Assembly: GCA_025506515.1 (NCBI GenBank)
Contig: CM046442.1
Location: 11,173,154 to 11,237,153, forward strand
Direction: 5' to 3'
Origin: Flaveria trinervia
Taxonomy: Eukaryota; Streptophyta; Magnoliopsida; Asterales; Asteraceae
Length of the DNA stretch: 64,000 nt
Positions 43,661-56,086 of this stretch are shown here, piece by piece; within the stretch, counting starts at the first letter, position 1; each line of letters starts with the position of its first letter. Made by a program: the position numbers and the translations under genes. The notes below the pieces were generated by a model. The model had not been told where the DNA came from and did no database searches. It saw nothing but the letters and a program-made list of their open reading frames with translations.

Positions 43661-44653
43661 TGTAACATTTCGTATTTTTGTTAACTAAAAATTAACTTCG
43701 TTTATTCTTATAAGGGCCATTATTGTCAATTATGGAACTCATGTGTTATTTATGCTTATTCTTTTTAGTTGTCATTCAATTTTAATTTATAAAAGTTAAA
43801 AATAAAAACATTAAATAATAACAATTATAATAATAATAATAATAATAGTAATAATAATAATAATAATAATATAATAATAATAATAATATTGATAATAATA
43901 ATTATTTAAAGTTAATAATTCTTAAAAAAGCTTGAACTTAAAGATAAAGTTAAGTCAAGGGGGTGTTTGGTCATTTTGAAAACTTTAAAATAAAGATTAG
44001 TGCATAAAATAATAACAACTCAAAGTTCAAGGGGCCAAAGTGTAAATTTTTAAATTACAAATCCAGCCCCCGCCCTCTTTCTCTTCTCCCCGATAATCCG
44101 GTCACCAGCCGGCCGAGCTCCGGTTACTATCAAACACTCGAAATTTGGCCGTTTTGAACACACCAATAATACCAATTGACTCGGGATGGTGTCACGGACT
44201 CGAACCCATAGCTTAGTTGGAATTTTAAACTCGATATTAAAGGAATCAAACCGAATAAAAACTTCAATCGACTATTAATCGTTAAACGGGCGAATTGTGA
44301 TGGTTAATCAAGTTAATTGAACAGAAACGTTCGGATAATCATTACCAAACTTAATGCATAGTTCAATTGATTTAAACAATCGATTAAACACTCAATTCAA
44401 ACCGAAATCGTCGAACAAAAACCGAAACCCGATCGGTACCTTAACGTACAAATCAAGGCTATAAAATGGAGGGGAAATGTTTCATTTGATCTCTTTCAAT
44501 TCCATGTAACTCCAATCGCTCGAAAAGATCATTCTAACATCGAATTCAAACTTTCCCGTTCATCACGTGCGAACCGAAGCTTAATCGGGGATAATCACAT
44601 CAATCCAGCTACAATCGGGTAATTAAACACACCCACTCATTCACCCACTAATC
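43661..44653 (+). repeat. Gyp2 3' LTR, left part
   Basis: TGTAACATTTCG onward, matching the 5' LTR up to CCCACTAATC, where CopB interrupts. Compared with the 5' LTR it lacks a few bases (for example a TTTGGTT in the CACTCA...CACCCACTAATC stretch). Confidence 0.92.
44649..44653 (+). repeat. Target-site duplication of CopB, left copy
   Basis: TAATC; the other copy is 56087-56091. The uninterrupted 5' LTR reads CCACTAATCAAAAG at this place, confirming the empty site. Confidence 0.95.
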
Positions 44654-45522
44654 TGTAGGATCGGTGTTTGTCACTTAAACACAATGTTTTTCTCTCAAAC
44701 TCACCTAGAATCACACTCGGGTATGATAAGAATCAATAAGAGTTGATCACAATATAGAAAGTAACAAAGAACACAGAAAGATAATTTTCAAGATACTTTT
44801 ATATATTGATTCTCAACTCAAAATACAAGACTCTTACAAGCAGAGGATGATCTCTCTCTAAATGAGTTACATGGAGAACCTATATATAATACTATCTATA
44901 GCCGGATATACTTTGATCCCAGCTGGGATCCTTTAGCTAAAGCCTATACTACAAGACTATAGTTTAAGGTATCTCGGATAAAGTCTTATCTGAGATTTGG
45001 TAGTCAGGACATGTCCCTGACTTACCTTTTGTCACCAACTAAAGTTGGTAACATGTACTATCATGAAAAGGTAAACGGTGGAATAAAGTATGGTCAACAA
45101 CATGACTCTTTGGGAAGAAGCCATGTTGTATTAGAAGTCTGCAGCGGAGTGTCAGAGACCATACTTGTGTCCACTAGTTATAGCAGTGTCTTCCGAAGGT
45201 TAAATAGCTTCGAAGAGTAAGTACTTTCGAAGCCACTTTATACTTCGGAAGAGGCTGCTTCTTCCAAGGCTTGGAGACTTCTTCTTTTCATCATACTTCG
45301 GAAGTGATCTTCACTTTAGTTTTCTAAGTCTTGAACTTCAGAAGTATGCATTTGCTGCAGAAGTAGAGTTCTGTCTTCGGAAGTTGGACTTTCCCTTTGT
45401 CTTCAGAAGAACTCTACAACCTTCGGAAGTTTCATGACAAGCTTCGGAAGCCTTTGCATGCAGCACCAAAATAACTTAAGTGATATAGTTTTGGTTGCAT
45501 TAGCGTCCTTCTTGATCCAACA
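44654..45522 (-). repeat. CopB 3' LTR (869 bp)
   Basis: On the - strand TGTTGGATCAAG to GATCCTACA. It contains the CTTCGGAAG array (45188-45450) and a TATA-like ATTATATATAGG at about 44879-44890. Confidence 0.93.
45188..45450 (-). repeat. CTTCGGAAG palindrome array in the CopB 3' LTR
   Basis: About eleven copies of CTTCGGAAG or one-base variants (CTTCCGAAG, CTTTCGAAG, CTTCAGAAG) in 260 bp. The same array is at 55750-56015 in the 5' LTR. Confidence 0.9.
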
Positions 45523-45536
45523 AACTCCCCCTAGGC
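45523..45536 (-). promoter_or_regulatory. Polypurine tract of CopB
   Basis: - strand CCTAGGGGGAGTT directly before the LTR. Confidence 0.9.
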
Positions 45537-45584
45537 TGATGCTACCAAAACTTCACTTATCTCGACTTCTCAAAACTTTCAGCA

Positions 45585-48500
45585 CCAAAGAGAGCAAATA
45601 TTTGTCTGTCTCTTTGTTCTTCCCTGATATGGTGCTGAGAAGTTTGTACAGATCCTTGGTAGACAGGAAATCCAGTCTGTCACCTTGGATAACATGTACC
45701 CTTTGTTGTTGCCCTCTAAAAAGAGTTAGTTGATGGGAACTGTAGTCATATTCCTATCGAACTATAGGTTCCAATTCAGGACCTTCCACCATCTGTAGAA
45801 AGGCAGGACCTTTGGTGGGAGATCTTTCCTTGTCTTCCTGTCTTCTCAACTTCAACTCTTCTTCAATCTTTGCCTTTGCAGTTAGCTCAGCTAGATGAAG
45901 ACTGCTGAGATGATTTCTGATGAGTGCAGCAGTTTCAGAGTTGGAGGGGTTGGAGAATGGGTTCTCTGCTAACTCAGCAATGTCGAATCTGCTGGAGTGT
46001 AATAGAGAGGTTGCATTGAGTCTATTGATTTCACCATTCTCTCTTTCCACATCAAAGTTGTGAGAAAGTTCATCGAACCTCCACTGGATTATCTTCCTTC
46101 TAGGCACAAGAGACTGGCTAGGAATCTTGTCCTCTTTTCTTGTATCCAGTAAAGTCACCAATTTCCTTCTGAGCTTCTTTTCTTTCTAATTTAAAGAGCC
46201 TGAATTGAGGCCCAAAAGTCTTGCAGCCTGGTCTAAAGTTCCTCTAGGCAAATCAAAGAATCTGTCTCTTATAAGGGAACTTGAAGATCCATCTACATAG
46301 GTGATGTTAACAGAGTCTTCTACACAAAAGACTTCGCTCAAAGTAGTGCAATTAGTGAGCTTCGTCTTGATTGTCTTAAACTCCTCAAGGGAGAGATGTT
46401 GAGAAGGCTGAAGGGATGGCTAGTGTTTTGGATTGGATAATGGGAAGTCTAGGTGGTTTAGGTGAGGGAGTAGTTATGGGTAGTGATGTGGGTTCAGGGG
46501 TGAAAGGTTCAGGTTGTGTTTGGGTAGAAGCAGTGAAGATCATCTCTTTTACCCTTCTATACATCTCTTTCCTTTTCCCCGTCTGGATGTTAGCCTTAAT
46601 TTCACTGACAATCCATTGGAGTGTCCTTTCAGACATAGGACCCACCTGCCTACCAGAGAAGCCATGAGCCCGAAGATGGTCCTTCATCCAGGCTTTCTCA
46701 GTGAGCTTCTTGGAGGCAGTGACCCTAGCCTCTTCTTCCTTCTTCTTCTTCTCTCTAGCCTTTTCTTTTGCAGCCTTCTTCCTTTCTTTCTCCATTTGAT
46801 CCTACTCTTTGTTGTAGAGCCTGAGGATCGTATCATCGTTGTGTAGAGAGAGTTCTTGAAGATCAAAGCCTCTGGAGAGTTGGAAGTTTATCCTGTCTCT
46901 CCTCAGCTGCAATTCAGCCTCCTTCTGTTTCTCTTCCTCCACCTCTAAGGCCAACCTGGCTTCTTCTTCAAGTCTCAGCCTGGTTGCCTTCTCCAGATCC
47001 ACCAACTCCTCTAATGGTAGCCGGAGTGTTTCTTCATTGGCAGCTCCCATTTCAATGAGCTGGTCAATGATCTACTCTCTTCTTTTATTGATGACAACCT
47101 TCTAATTAGAAGCAGCTACTTTTGTACTGGCAGCTAGCAACTTCTCAGTCTGAATTCTTCCTTTCTTCTTAGGTTTCTCAATCTTCTCCTCTTCCTGAAG
47201 CTCTTCCATAGTCATCTTCCTTTTTCCTTTGTCTTTTGAAGATCCTGACTGTGGTGTTTCTTGGAGAGAGGTTTCTGATTGTGAGAGAGTTAGAGATGGT
47301 GTCTGAGATGGAGGTTCAGTTGGAAAGTCCTCACTGCTCACCTCAGATGCCATTTCCAGGATAGCATCTGTGATGATCAGTTCCTCGGACATTTTGAACA
47401 GTCCTTCCGCAGCTTCCATTTCAGCTTCGGAAGATTCAGCTTGTTCTTCCGAGGCTTTAACTTCAGCTTCGGAAGTTAAAGGAGATGCAAATTCTGTCCT
47501 AACTGTTTCAGTTGCTGGGCCATCAGTTCCCATTTCCCCTTCGAATTAAATCTTAGGTTCCACGAGGACCTTAGGTTGACCAACTTCTTCCACAGTGGTA
47601 GAAGGTGCAGACGGCCTTTGAAGCTCTTCTGCTCCAAAGTAGATCATTGCAGCATCATGGCTTGGCTGCTCAAAGGAAGATCTTAACAGAAACTTCGTGA
47701 AGAGTCTGTAGAGATCACTGAGCATCCTTGGATCAATCTGAAGAGTGACTTGAGATGGTTTAGTCATCGAGATGATGGGAGAAGAAGATGTTGAAGTAGA
47801 AGGCCGGCTCTGTGGTTCCTTATGTGTTTGTCTTTGAACATTCTCCTCCTTTTTGGTAGCATCATCTTGAGAGCTAGATGAGCTGGAGGAGGAAGTCAGT
47901 GAGACCTGAATAGGTACATGCCTAACAGACCTCTCTGTCTGTTTCTTAGCTAGTTGAGCCTTGAGATTTTCAATCTCAAGTTGCTAAGTGGCAGACCTTG
48001 CCTCTAAAGTCCTAACCAGAGATTCCAAGTTTGAAACTTTAGAAAGAAGATCTTGAATGAGGAGTTGCATGCTTTACTCATTTTCTTTCTAAGAATCACG
48101 GGGAGATGAGGTAACATACCTAGTATGTTCAGCCTCACCACCAGATGTGGTTTCTTGGCACCCTGGTTTCCCATGCTCAATGATGTCTCTTTCAGAGTCA
48201 TCAAAGGGCTCTGTTGCCGTAGATTCAGTCTGAGAAATGTTACCACTATCCACAAGGTCCACTGAGGCACCTTCTGTAGTGGCAGCTGAATCTACATGAC
48301 TCCCCTCCACATCAGTGGGCTCACCTCAGTTGTTGGTTGCTGATGGGGGCTAGAGATAAGGGATTTCTCCGGGCTCTGTTGATCTTGGAGAGGGTGTTGT
48401 AGATCAACTTCATTGCCATGGAGACTCAGAACCCAAATTGAGGTCAAAAGAGAAGGATGGAGAGACCTCTAACTGACTGGGAGCCCATGTTTCCACTCTA

Positions 48501-49415
48501 ATCTTTTTGGATTGAACAGGAGGGGCTTGTTCAATCAGAGTAGATTGAACAAGGGTTCGTTTGAGGCGTCTCTAATATGTAATGGTGATGGGTGGAGAAG
48601 GTAGATTTGGAAAAGTGAGGGTAGTTGCTGGTGTGGGTTCATCACCTGTGGGGTAAACAGGGATGTCACCAGGAGCCATTGGCTCAATCATACCTGGAAG
48701 AATGTTGTATCTCTTCCGGTGAAGTTGGTGGACATTCTCTTCAAAGTCTTGAAGATGGTTGGCCTCATTTGAGGGACAGTCAGAGCAGCTGCACAGACAA
48801 GCATGCTCTGGTCCAACTCACAGTTGATTATGTGTTGAAGGTATCCGGGATACATGAAGAATGTTTCCCTTTGCAGATTCCCAATCAGATTTGAGAACAC
48901 AAATTGTGAGTAGTTGAAGCGCAAGACTCTCACCAATCCATGAACTAAGCATCCTAGTTCATAAGGGATTTGATCCCATCCTCCGGATTTGTTGGACAAG
49001 CAATGAAGAACAATATGCAGGAGGAACTTCCAATTGTAGGAAAAGTTGAACTTGTAAACAGTCGACCTGCTGATGTCTCCACCATATCCCATTAGATATA
49101 AGTGCTATCCAAATCTTCCTTTGGGAATTCAATAGGAGCTCCTTCATCGTGAAGCTCAAGGTGCTCCCTGATGAGTTGTTCAGTAATGATCAGCTCCTGT
49201 CTACAGATGCTGGACCGCAGTACACGAATCCCATTTACGGTTTCGACCTAACCATTTTCCCAAAATTCTGCCATTTGGTTGGAGTAAATAGTGGGGTTAA
49301 CAGTAAGGGCAGTGTAGTAGATAGATTGGGTGATAAAGGAGATAATTTCAGAGAAGTCAGCATCTCTTGAAGAATCAAGAAGTACAACTTGGTTGTGCTG
49401 AGGGTTGAGTGCCAT
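45585..49415 (-). pseudogene. CopB ORF3, long and broken (function unknown)
   Basis: The start is the ATG at 49415 (MALNPQHNQVVLLDSSRDAD). The N-terminal module has a QMAEFWENG-type block, IRVLRSSIC, then WKFLLHIVLHCLSNKSGGWD, FNYSQFVFSNLIGNL and FMYPGYLQHII. These match block for block the CopA AFWE..., GGFD..., FSFS.MIF, MYPRF.QMI pattern. Further parts are a Pro/Ser/Thr-rich centre (48600-47900), an acidic Glu/Ser-rich region with encoded CTTCGGAAG repeats (47530-47100) and a strong coiled coil of Lys/Glu (RLRLEEEARLALEVEEEK; 47050-46650). The end has a RKIIQWRFDELSHNFDVERE domain (46100) and a QGDRLDFLSTKDLYKLL-like tail (to 45585). At least six stops or frameshifts. It probably encoded about 1200 residues. 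Confidence 0.72.
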
Positions 49416-50220
49416 TTGGAAAGATGAATGTGGATGATTTGAGCTGGGGTAAAGTTGGAGAGGAGAAATCTCTATGGCAGTAAAATTTGCAAGTAAGAAA
49501 ATGAAATTGAGTAGTCGAGATTATTTAAAAGATTGTTGAATGGCGGTAATGGGGGTAAGGATAAGGTGATGTGATGGTTTAATGGATAAAATGACAATGA
49601 TGGTAAGGTTAAAATCAGTTAGATAATCCGACATCATTAACAAAATCTTTGCTTTTTACAGTGTGGGGCCCAAGAAATTGACGTTACACAGTGAAATCTC
49701 TCTTCCTACGTTACACAGTGAAATCTCTCTTCCGACTGTATAACATTTCCGAAGGTAACTTGTCTTCCGAAGGCAAATCTTTCTTCTGAAGCCAAAACTT
49801 TGCTTTCGAAGGTTAGAGTTGCTTCCGAATAGAGAATTTGTAAGTTTCGGAAGTAGATCTGATATACAATCAATCGCTTCTTCTGAAGCCAAAAATTCTT
49901 CCGAGAAGAAAGTTATCCTTTGAGAAATTTTGCTTCGGAAGATATGAGAATGTCTTCCGAAGGTTAATTTCTCTTCGGAAGGAATTTACACTTAGAAAAT
50001 TTCAGAGAGAATTTCTTGTAACAGGGCTTAAATTGTATTGACACAAGACTTACATATTAAAAAGGTTTTCAAAAGAGATCAAATTAATCAATGTTTATCA
50101 TCCCAATAGCGGTTATGAGATACTTGAATCTTTGTTCATCAAAAGCTTTGGTAAACAGATCAGCATATTGTTATTTGAATCAACTTTGATTAACTTGATT
50201 AGATTTTTCTCATGAATGTC
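49416..50220 (-). other. CopB pol-ORF3 spacer with palindrome array and putative ORF3 promoter
   Basis: Non-coding. A CTTCGGAAG array fills 49735-49985 (about twelve copies, including CTTCCGAAG). A TATA-like TTTAAATAA (- strand) lies at 49521-49529, about 105 bp upstream of the ORF3 ATG. The sequence between is pyrimidine-rich (CCTCTCCAACTTTACCCC), like a plant 5' UTR. The 22-bp block ACAGTGAAATCTCTCTTCC is duplicated at 49688 and 49717. The array/TATA/ORF3 order matches CopA1 and CopA2. Confidence 0.65.
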
Positions 50221-50643
50221 TCAAATGAAATAATACCTGATGTCAATATGCTTTGTTTTAGAGTGCTTCACCGGATTTTCAGTAATGGAGATAGCACTAT
50301 TGTTGTCAATATGGATAGGAGTACTCATAAAGTTTAATCCATAGTCTAACATCTGATTTTGAATCCATAGAAGTTGAGCCCAGCAGCTAGCAGCAGCAAT
50401 GTATTCAGCTTCAGCAGTTGATGTAGAGACACAAGATTTTTTCTTGCATTGCCATGAGATGATCCTTCCACCAAGAAATTGACATCCTCCTGATGTTGAT
50501 TTCTTGTCAATATCGTAGCCTCCATAGTCACTGTCAAAGTATCCATAAAGATTGAAATCCTTGTTTCTGGGATACCAGAGACCTAGTTTAGGTGCTCCTT
50601 TCAGGTATCTGAGGATTCTCTTAACAGCAGCTAGGTGAGACAC
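50221..50643 (-). pseudogene. CopB RNase H and pol C-terminus
   Basis: YGYFDSDYGGYDIDKKSTSGG (first Asp region), SWQCKKKSCVSTSTAEAEYIAAASC (Glu) and IHIDNNSAISI (Asp), ending with VKHSKTKHIDIRYYFI and a stop. A frameshift at about 50635 separates it from RT. The frame is otherwise clean. Confidence 0.9.
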
Positions 50644-52000
50644 CTTTGGAGCAACCTGATATCTTGCACAAATGCAAGTACAAACATGATATCAGGTCTA
50701 CTGGCTGTTAGATACATCAGAGAACCAATAATTTCCATATACTGATGTTGATCAGTATCCTCCCCCTCAAGGTCAGGACAAAGATTATGGTTTCTGGGTA
50801 TGGGTGTCTTGGCGGGCTTGCAATCCTTCATCTCAAATCTTTCTAAGATGTTAGAGACATATTTAGATTGATTAATGAAGAACGCTTCCTTCAGTTGCTT
50901 TACCTGAATTCCAAGGAAAAAGTCCATTTTTTCCATGGAGCTCATCTCAAACTTTTTCTTCATAATGCTCTCAAAGTCCTTACATATTTGGTCATTTGAG
51001 GAACCAAATATGATGTCATCAACATAGACTTGTACGAGCAAAATGTCCTTTCCAGATTTTATGATGAAGAGAGTCTTATCAATGGTACCTCTAGTGTAGC
51101 CATTCTTCAGAAGAAACTGAGACAAAGTCTCATACCACAACCTAGGTGCATGATGCAGCCCATATAGAGCTTTATCTAATTTGCACACATAGTTGGGGTG
51201 TTGTGGGTCTTCAAATCCTGGAGGTTGGCATACATAGACTTCCCTATCTATATCCCCATATAGAAATGCACACTTGACATTAAGTTGGTATACTGTGAAG
51301 TCCTTGAATGCAGCATAAGCAAGGAAGATCCTAACTGCCTCAAGTCTTGCAACTGGTGCAAAGACATCAGTATAATCGATTCCTTCCTCTTGAGTGTATC
51401 CTTGAACTACAAGTCTTGCCTTATTCTTGATGATCAAGCCTCTATCATCTCTTTTGTTTCTGAAAACCCATTTGGTGCCTATAGGTACTTGACCAGATGG
51501 CAGAGGACATAAGTTCCATACCTTTTGTCTCTTGAATTGAAGCAGCTCCTCTTGCATCGATTCAAGCCAGCTACTATCTTTCAAGGCATCTTCTACCTTC
51601 TTGGGTTCCATCTGAGATAGAAAGCATGAGTACAAGCAGACATTCCCTTGATGAGTCTGTCCTCTTGTTCTCACACCCTCAGAGACATTCTCTATGATGT
51701 TCTCAGTTGGATGAGTGTTGTGAATCCTAAAACGAGGAATCACTTCCAGTTGCAGAGATAGATCCAAGTTAGACATATTCTGCGCAGGAACTAAAACACT
51801 CTGTCCAGCTGTTGTTTCAAAGTCATTCAATGAGGATTGATTGAGTGAATGAGAAACATCATCAATAGTGGCTGTGAAGTAGTATTAATAGTTGCATGTT
51901 CCTTCAAAATACTACCTCCTTCTACCTGGTGTTGTGGTGGATCACCTGATGAGTTTTGAGGCTCAGTAGGTGATTCACTTGTTGAGGCTTCACTATTCCT
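50631..52000 (-). pseudogene. CopB reverse transcriptase, first catalytic Asp changed
   Basis: A long clean frame from 51830 reads WLESMQEELLQFKRQKVWNL, TKWVFRNKRDD, GIDYTDVFAPVARLEAVR and KALYGLHHAPRLWYE, then the intact YVDDIIFGS box and GSLMYLTASRPDIM. Motif A, normally QLDVKSAFL, reads QLNVKCAFL, so the first metal-binding Asp is Asn and activity should be lost. This 399-codon frame is otherwise the longest intact pol stretch in the window. Upstream of 51830 the integrase-RT linker is degenerate. Confidence 0.9.
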
Positions 52001-53060
52001 TGAGATAGTTAAACTATCGGATCTATGAATAGTGGAAGTTTGGTGTATTGCAGCACTTGGAGAATTTGGTCTAGGCCTGGGAAGTTCAAACAGTTGATCA
52101 TTAGCAGCAGCATCAGCATCATTTTAAGCACCTATCCCAACTGAAACATTCTCACAAGAGGGTTTAAAATAGTTTGGAAACAATTCTAAATCAAAGATGT
52201 GATCAGGTCCATTCCCCCTAACACAAGGAGTGTGCTCATTAACAACTATATTGGATGACTCCTCAAATTGTTGATTTTAATGTTGTATACTTTGTAAGCT
52301 TTGGAGCTGGAAGAATATCCAACAAAGATAGCATCATGTGACTTTTCAGCAAATTTTGCCAAATTGTCCTTTGTGTTAAGTATGGTACACTTGCTATCAA
52401 AGGACCTTAGAAAGCCAATGAATGGTGGCCTCTTGTTCCATAGCTCATAAGGGGTTCTTCCATGGGGCTTAACTACAAGAACTCTATTATGCACATAGCA
52501 TGCAGTGCTGACTGCCTCTGCCCAGAATGTTAGAGGTAGCTTTGAATCAGCTAACATAGTTCGAGCAGCCTCAATAAGTGTCCTATTCCTCCTCTCAGCA
52601 ACACCGTTTTGTTGGGAGTTCTGGGAGCACTATATTGTCTGGCAATCCCTTTTGAGTTACAGAATGAGTCAAGAACAAAGTTTTAAACTCAGTCCCTTGA
52701 TCATATCTAATTATTTAACCTTGTGATCAATTTGATTTTCTATTTTAAGAATAAAAGATTTTAATGTTTCAGTAGTTTCATCTTTAGTTCTTAAAAAGAA
52801 TACCCATGTGAATTTTGTAAAATCATCACTATCACAAGGCAATATGATTTCCTTCCAATGCTCATTATACTTGTGGGACCAAAAAGATCCATGTGCAATA
52901 AGTGCAATGGAGTAGTGATAGAGTTAACACATTTGGATTTATGAGACGTCCTGTGTTGTTTCCCTTTCAGGCATGCAACACAGTTGTCTTTGCAAAAAAC
53001 TCCTTTTTAGGCAAACCATGTACCAAGTTGTTTTTAGCCAATTTATTCATTGTCTTAAAA
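52001..53060 (-). pseudogene. CopB integrase, degenerate
   Basis: A zinc-binding CVACLKGKQH block is readable around 52985-52950 and HMDLFGPTS (first catalytic Asp) near 52890. The second Asp region is scrambled by frameshifts (52680-52850). The C-terminal part 52557-52246 is clean: MLADSKLPLTFWAEAV, ACYVHNRVLV, PYELWNKRPPF and a FAEKSHDAIFVGYSS block. 52000-52245 is degenerate linker. Confidence 0.82.
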
Positions 53061-53279
53061 TTTGCATGACACATACGTTTATGCCACAGTGTTGACTCAT
53101 CACTATCAGCTTTGGAAAGAAAGCATGATACTTCACCTATTGGGAAGCATTGTTCATATCAAGCTTGTACATATCCCCTTTCCTGGGAGATCTAAGAAGC
53201 ACCAATTTCGGAGGAATTGTCATCCCTGGTTTGAGGATAAGGCACTCATGTTCTGTGAATAGCATTGGTGCTTTTGATC

Positions 53280-53490
53280 ACAGAATTGAGAACACTTAAC
53301 AGATTGTGTTCAAGCTTTTGACAAAATGGACTTTGTCAACTTTTAACTTACCATTGGATATACTCCCTCTGCCAAAAATATATCCTCCGGCCTCACCTTC
53401 AAATTGGACAGGACCTCCATCATAGTTTGAAACTGTTGAAGTAGAGATCTGTTCCCTGTCAGTGCCTGGAGCATCCACTATCTACAACCC
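53280..53490 (-). pseudogene. CopB protease and GAG-pre-integrase start
   Basis: The copia protease motif is readable as VDSGCSRH at about 53480-53455. A one-base deletion right after His puts the expected MTGN into another frame. The following EGEAGGYIFGRGSI ... LKVDKVHFVKSLN (53400-53300) corresponds to the block before GAG-pre-integrase. The pre-integrase zinc region is not readable until 53030. Confidence 0.75.
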
Positions 53491-53694
53491 ACATTGTTGT
53501 TCTTGTCAAATGGATGTTCCTGCACATAAGATGAGATTTCTGTTTTGTTTGGAAGCCCAAGCCTTGCTAGTCTTGGGTTCTTCCAAGGATAATGACATGA
53601 GTGAACCAAATGATATGCATGGGGGTTCACAGAGGTCTTTGAAGAAGAGGTTTGGGCTGTCATCTTCCTTGATCTTCCGTCCACCCTTTGGCTG

Positions 53695-53905
53695 ATCTTG
53701 GAGGATGAGCTTGTTGAAGCTTTCGCAGTATGGTCTTCTTCCGAAGCTTCTTTCTTTTCGGAAGTAGTCTCACCACCTTTTCTTCCGAGCAGTCTTCTTC
53801 TGGGGGATGGTTTCAAGGGAGCTCTCTTTTTCTTCCGAACCTTAGTAGCTTTTGCTTCCGAAGACATTTCCCCTTCGGAAGAAGGAGGTTCTTCCGAAGC
53901 AACTT
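53695..53905 (-). repeat. CTTCGGAAG palindrome cluster in the CopB gag region
   Basis: About eight copies of CTTCGGAAG or CTTCCGAAG within 210 bp, here inside coding sequence. Confidence 0.85.
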
Positions 53906-55119
53906 GGCTTTGGAAACTAGCTTTCCCTCTTCTTCAATACTTGAACCGTATGGAAGGGTCCAAATGTGAAAACCTTCCCTGACTCTTTCTTTTCTAACAT
54001 TATTTGCATAATGTGTGCTTGCAGGATTGTAGTAATAATCTTTTGCCATGTGATTTTGTAGGCCACACATGATGCATGCAATGTTAGTCTTTGGGAAAGT
54101 GAGGGTTGCTGTTTCTTGGTTTTCTTTTCGTCAGCAACTTTTCCCTTTACTTCTGATCCTTTGGTAGGACAGGAAGGCTGGATTACATTCCTTTTCCTGA
54201 ATCAGAAGTACCTAACACTTGGAATCCAACTGAGATAAGACACCCTTTTGCTTAGGGTCAATTTTCAGTTTAGATTCAACCACTTTCTTAGCAGTTTTCC
54301 TAGCAGCTTTAGCTCTGCTTCTTCTCTTGCTTAGTGGTTAGGATTTGATCTTCACAGGAGGTGATGGGTACATCTACTGTTCCTTTCCCTGTGGTGGCCA
54401 CTATTGGTGCCTCATTAAAGCGTTGTTAGCAGGAAGACTCATGGGTCTGCTTGTTTGGTGGCCCTTCTTACTCTCCATCTCTAGACGATATCCATCAAGG
54501 ATGCCGTAGAGCTCAGTCATGGAAAGAGTGTTCAAGTTTTTTGTTCTCTTGATAGAGGCATACTAGAATGTCCACTCATTCGGAAGAGCACTCATGAACT
54601 TTCTTGTGAGATCTCTAAGTTCAGGAGTGATCTTCACAGACTGAAGGGAAAGATAAGATCCATGTACCTGAAGTACTGCTGGCTGAGGGTCTCTCCAGCA
54701 ATATGAGTGAAGTTCTCGAACTGCTGCTTTAGTGAGTCCTTCTTTGAGTCGTTGGAGTTGGAGTACATCTGGGCAAGTGCATCAAACAATTCTTTCGTAG
54801 TCTTGCAATGCTCGAACCCAACCATGATAGAGTTCGGTATTGCAGTCATGAGAATTGTCATAACATTGCTGTCGATGTCTATCTTCTTCCTGTCTTCATC
54901 AGAATAGTCCTCAACAGCTTTCTCTATCATGGCACCGTTTCCACCAGGTGAAGCCACCTTTGGCTTGTACGGTCCATTGACTATAGAGTTCCACATTTTG
55001 CTGTCTTGGTATCTAATGAAGTCTTCCATTCTTCTACTCCAAGACCTGAAGTTTTCAAGAGTAATGATGGGAGCTTTTGTTATTGTTCCCATCTCTACCT
55101 CAGATTTGTTAAGGGCCAT
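53695..55119 (-). pseudogene. CopB gag
   Basis: The start is the ATG at 55119 (MALNKSEVEMGTITKAPII). The gag domain is clean to about 54640: TLENFRSWSRRMEDFIRYQD, KMWNSIVNGPYKP, DSNVMTILMTAIP, HCKTTKELFDALAQMY and QQFENFTHIAGETLSQQYFRY. Further on the frame is broken. The zinc knuckle near 54075 reads MCGLQNHMAKDYY, with the last Cys changed to Tyr, followed by the typical VRKERVREGFHIW block. 53905-53695 encodes a Ser/Glu-rich stretch built from CTTCGGAAG repeats. Confidence 0.85.
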
Positions 55120-55194
55120 TTGAGTGAGTGGGTGGTAGGGAGGAGTGAAAAACAGGTTGATTTGGATGATTAGATCATGCAATCAAGAGCCTGA

Positions 55195-55211
55195 GAAGCT
55201 CTGATACCAAT
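55195..55211 (-). promoter_or_regulatory. Primer-binding site of CopB
   Basis: - strand ATTGGTATCAGAGCTTC, adjoining the LTR end. It is complementary to initiator tRNA-Met. Confidence 0.92.
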
Positions 55212-56086
55212 TGCAGGATCGGTGTTTGTCACTTAAACACAATGTTTTTCTCTCAAACTCACCTAGAATCACACTCGGGTATGATAAGAATCAATAAGAG
55301 TTTATCAAAATATAGAAAGTAACAAAGAACACAGAAAGATAATTTTCAAGATACTTTTATATATTATTCTCAACTCTCAACTCAAAATACAAAACTCTTA
55401 CAAGCAGAGGATGATCTCTCTCTAAATGAGTTACATGGAGAACCTATATATAATACTATCTACAGCTGGATATACTTTGATGTCAGCTGGGATCCTTTAG
55501 CTAAAGCCTATACTACAAGACTATAGTTTAAGGTATCTCGGATAAAGTCTTATTTGAGATTTGGTAGTCAGGACATGTCCCTGACTTACCTTTTGTCACC
55601 AACTAAAGTTGGTAACATGTACTATCATGAAAAGGTAAACAGTGGAATAAAGTATGGTCAACAACATGACTCTTTGGGAAGAAGCCATGTTGTATCAGAA
55701 GTCTGCAGCGGAGTGTCAGAGACCATACTTGTATCCACTGGTTATAGTAGTGTCTTCCGAAGGTTAAATGGCTTCGGAAGAGTAAGTACTTTCGAATCCA
55801 CTTTGTACTTCGAAAGAGGCTGCTTCTTCCAAGGCTTGGAGACTTCTTCTTTTCATCATACTTCGGAAGTGATCTTCACTTTAGTCTTCTAAGTCTTGAA
55901 CTTCAGAAGTATGCATTTGCTTTGGAAGTAGAGTTCTGTCTTCGGAAGTTGGACTTTCCCTTTGTCTTCGGAGAACTCTACAACCTTCGGAAGTTCCATG
56001 ATAAGCTTCGGAAGCCTTTGCATGCAGCACCAAAATAACTTAAGTGATATAGTTTTGGTTGCATTAGCCTCCTTCTTGATCCAACA
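55212..56086 (-). repeat. CopB 5' LTR (875 bp)
   Basis: Matches the 3' LTR with about 26 substitutions and a few small indels; its end reads CCTGCA instead of CCTACA. The CTTCGGAAG array is at 55750-56015 and a TATA-like element near 55444-55454. Confidence 0.93.

Larger units (their letters stand above)
44654..56086 (-). mobile_element. CopB: complete Ty1/copia Sirevirus-like element inside the Gyp2 3' LTR
   Basis: LTRs of 869 and 875 bp, perfect TSD TAATC, primer-binding site and polypurine tract; 11.4 kb. On the - strand: gag, protease, integrase, RT, RNase H, a spacer of about 0.8 kb, then a long ORF3. About 26 substitutions separate the LTRs (near 3% by eye), so it is older than CopA2 (1.8%). 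It carries its own palindrome word CTTCGGAAG in the LTRs, gag region, spacer and ORF3. It is a different family from CopA1/CopA2 but has homologous ORF3 modules. Confidence 0.93.

Noticed and set aside
43661..44653. Gyp2 LTR piece as a separate solo LTR
   Set aside because: It follows the polypurine tract directly, and the missing remainder is found beyond CopB with a perfect target duplication.
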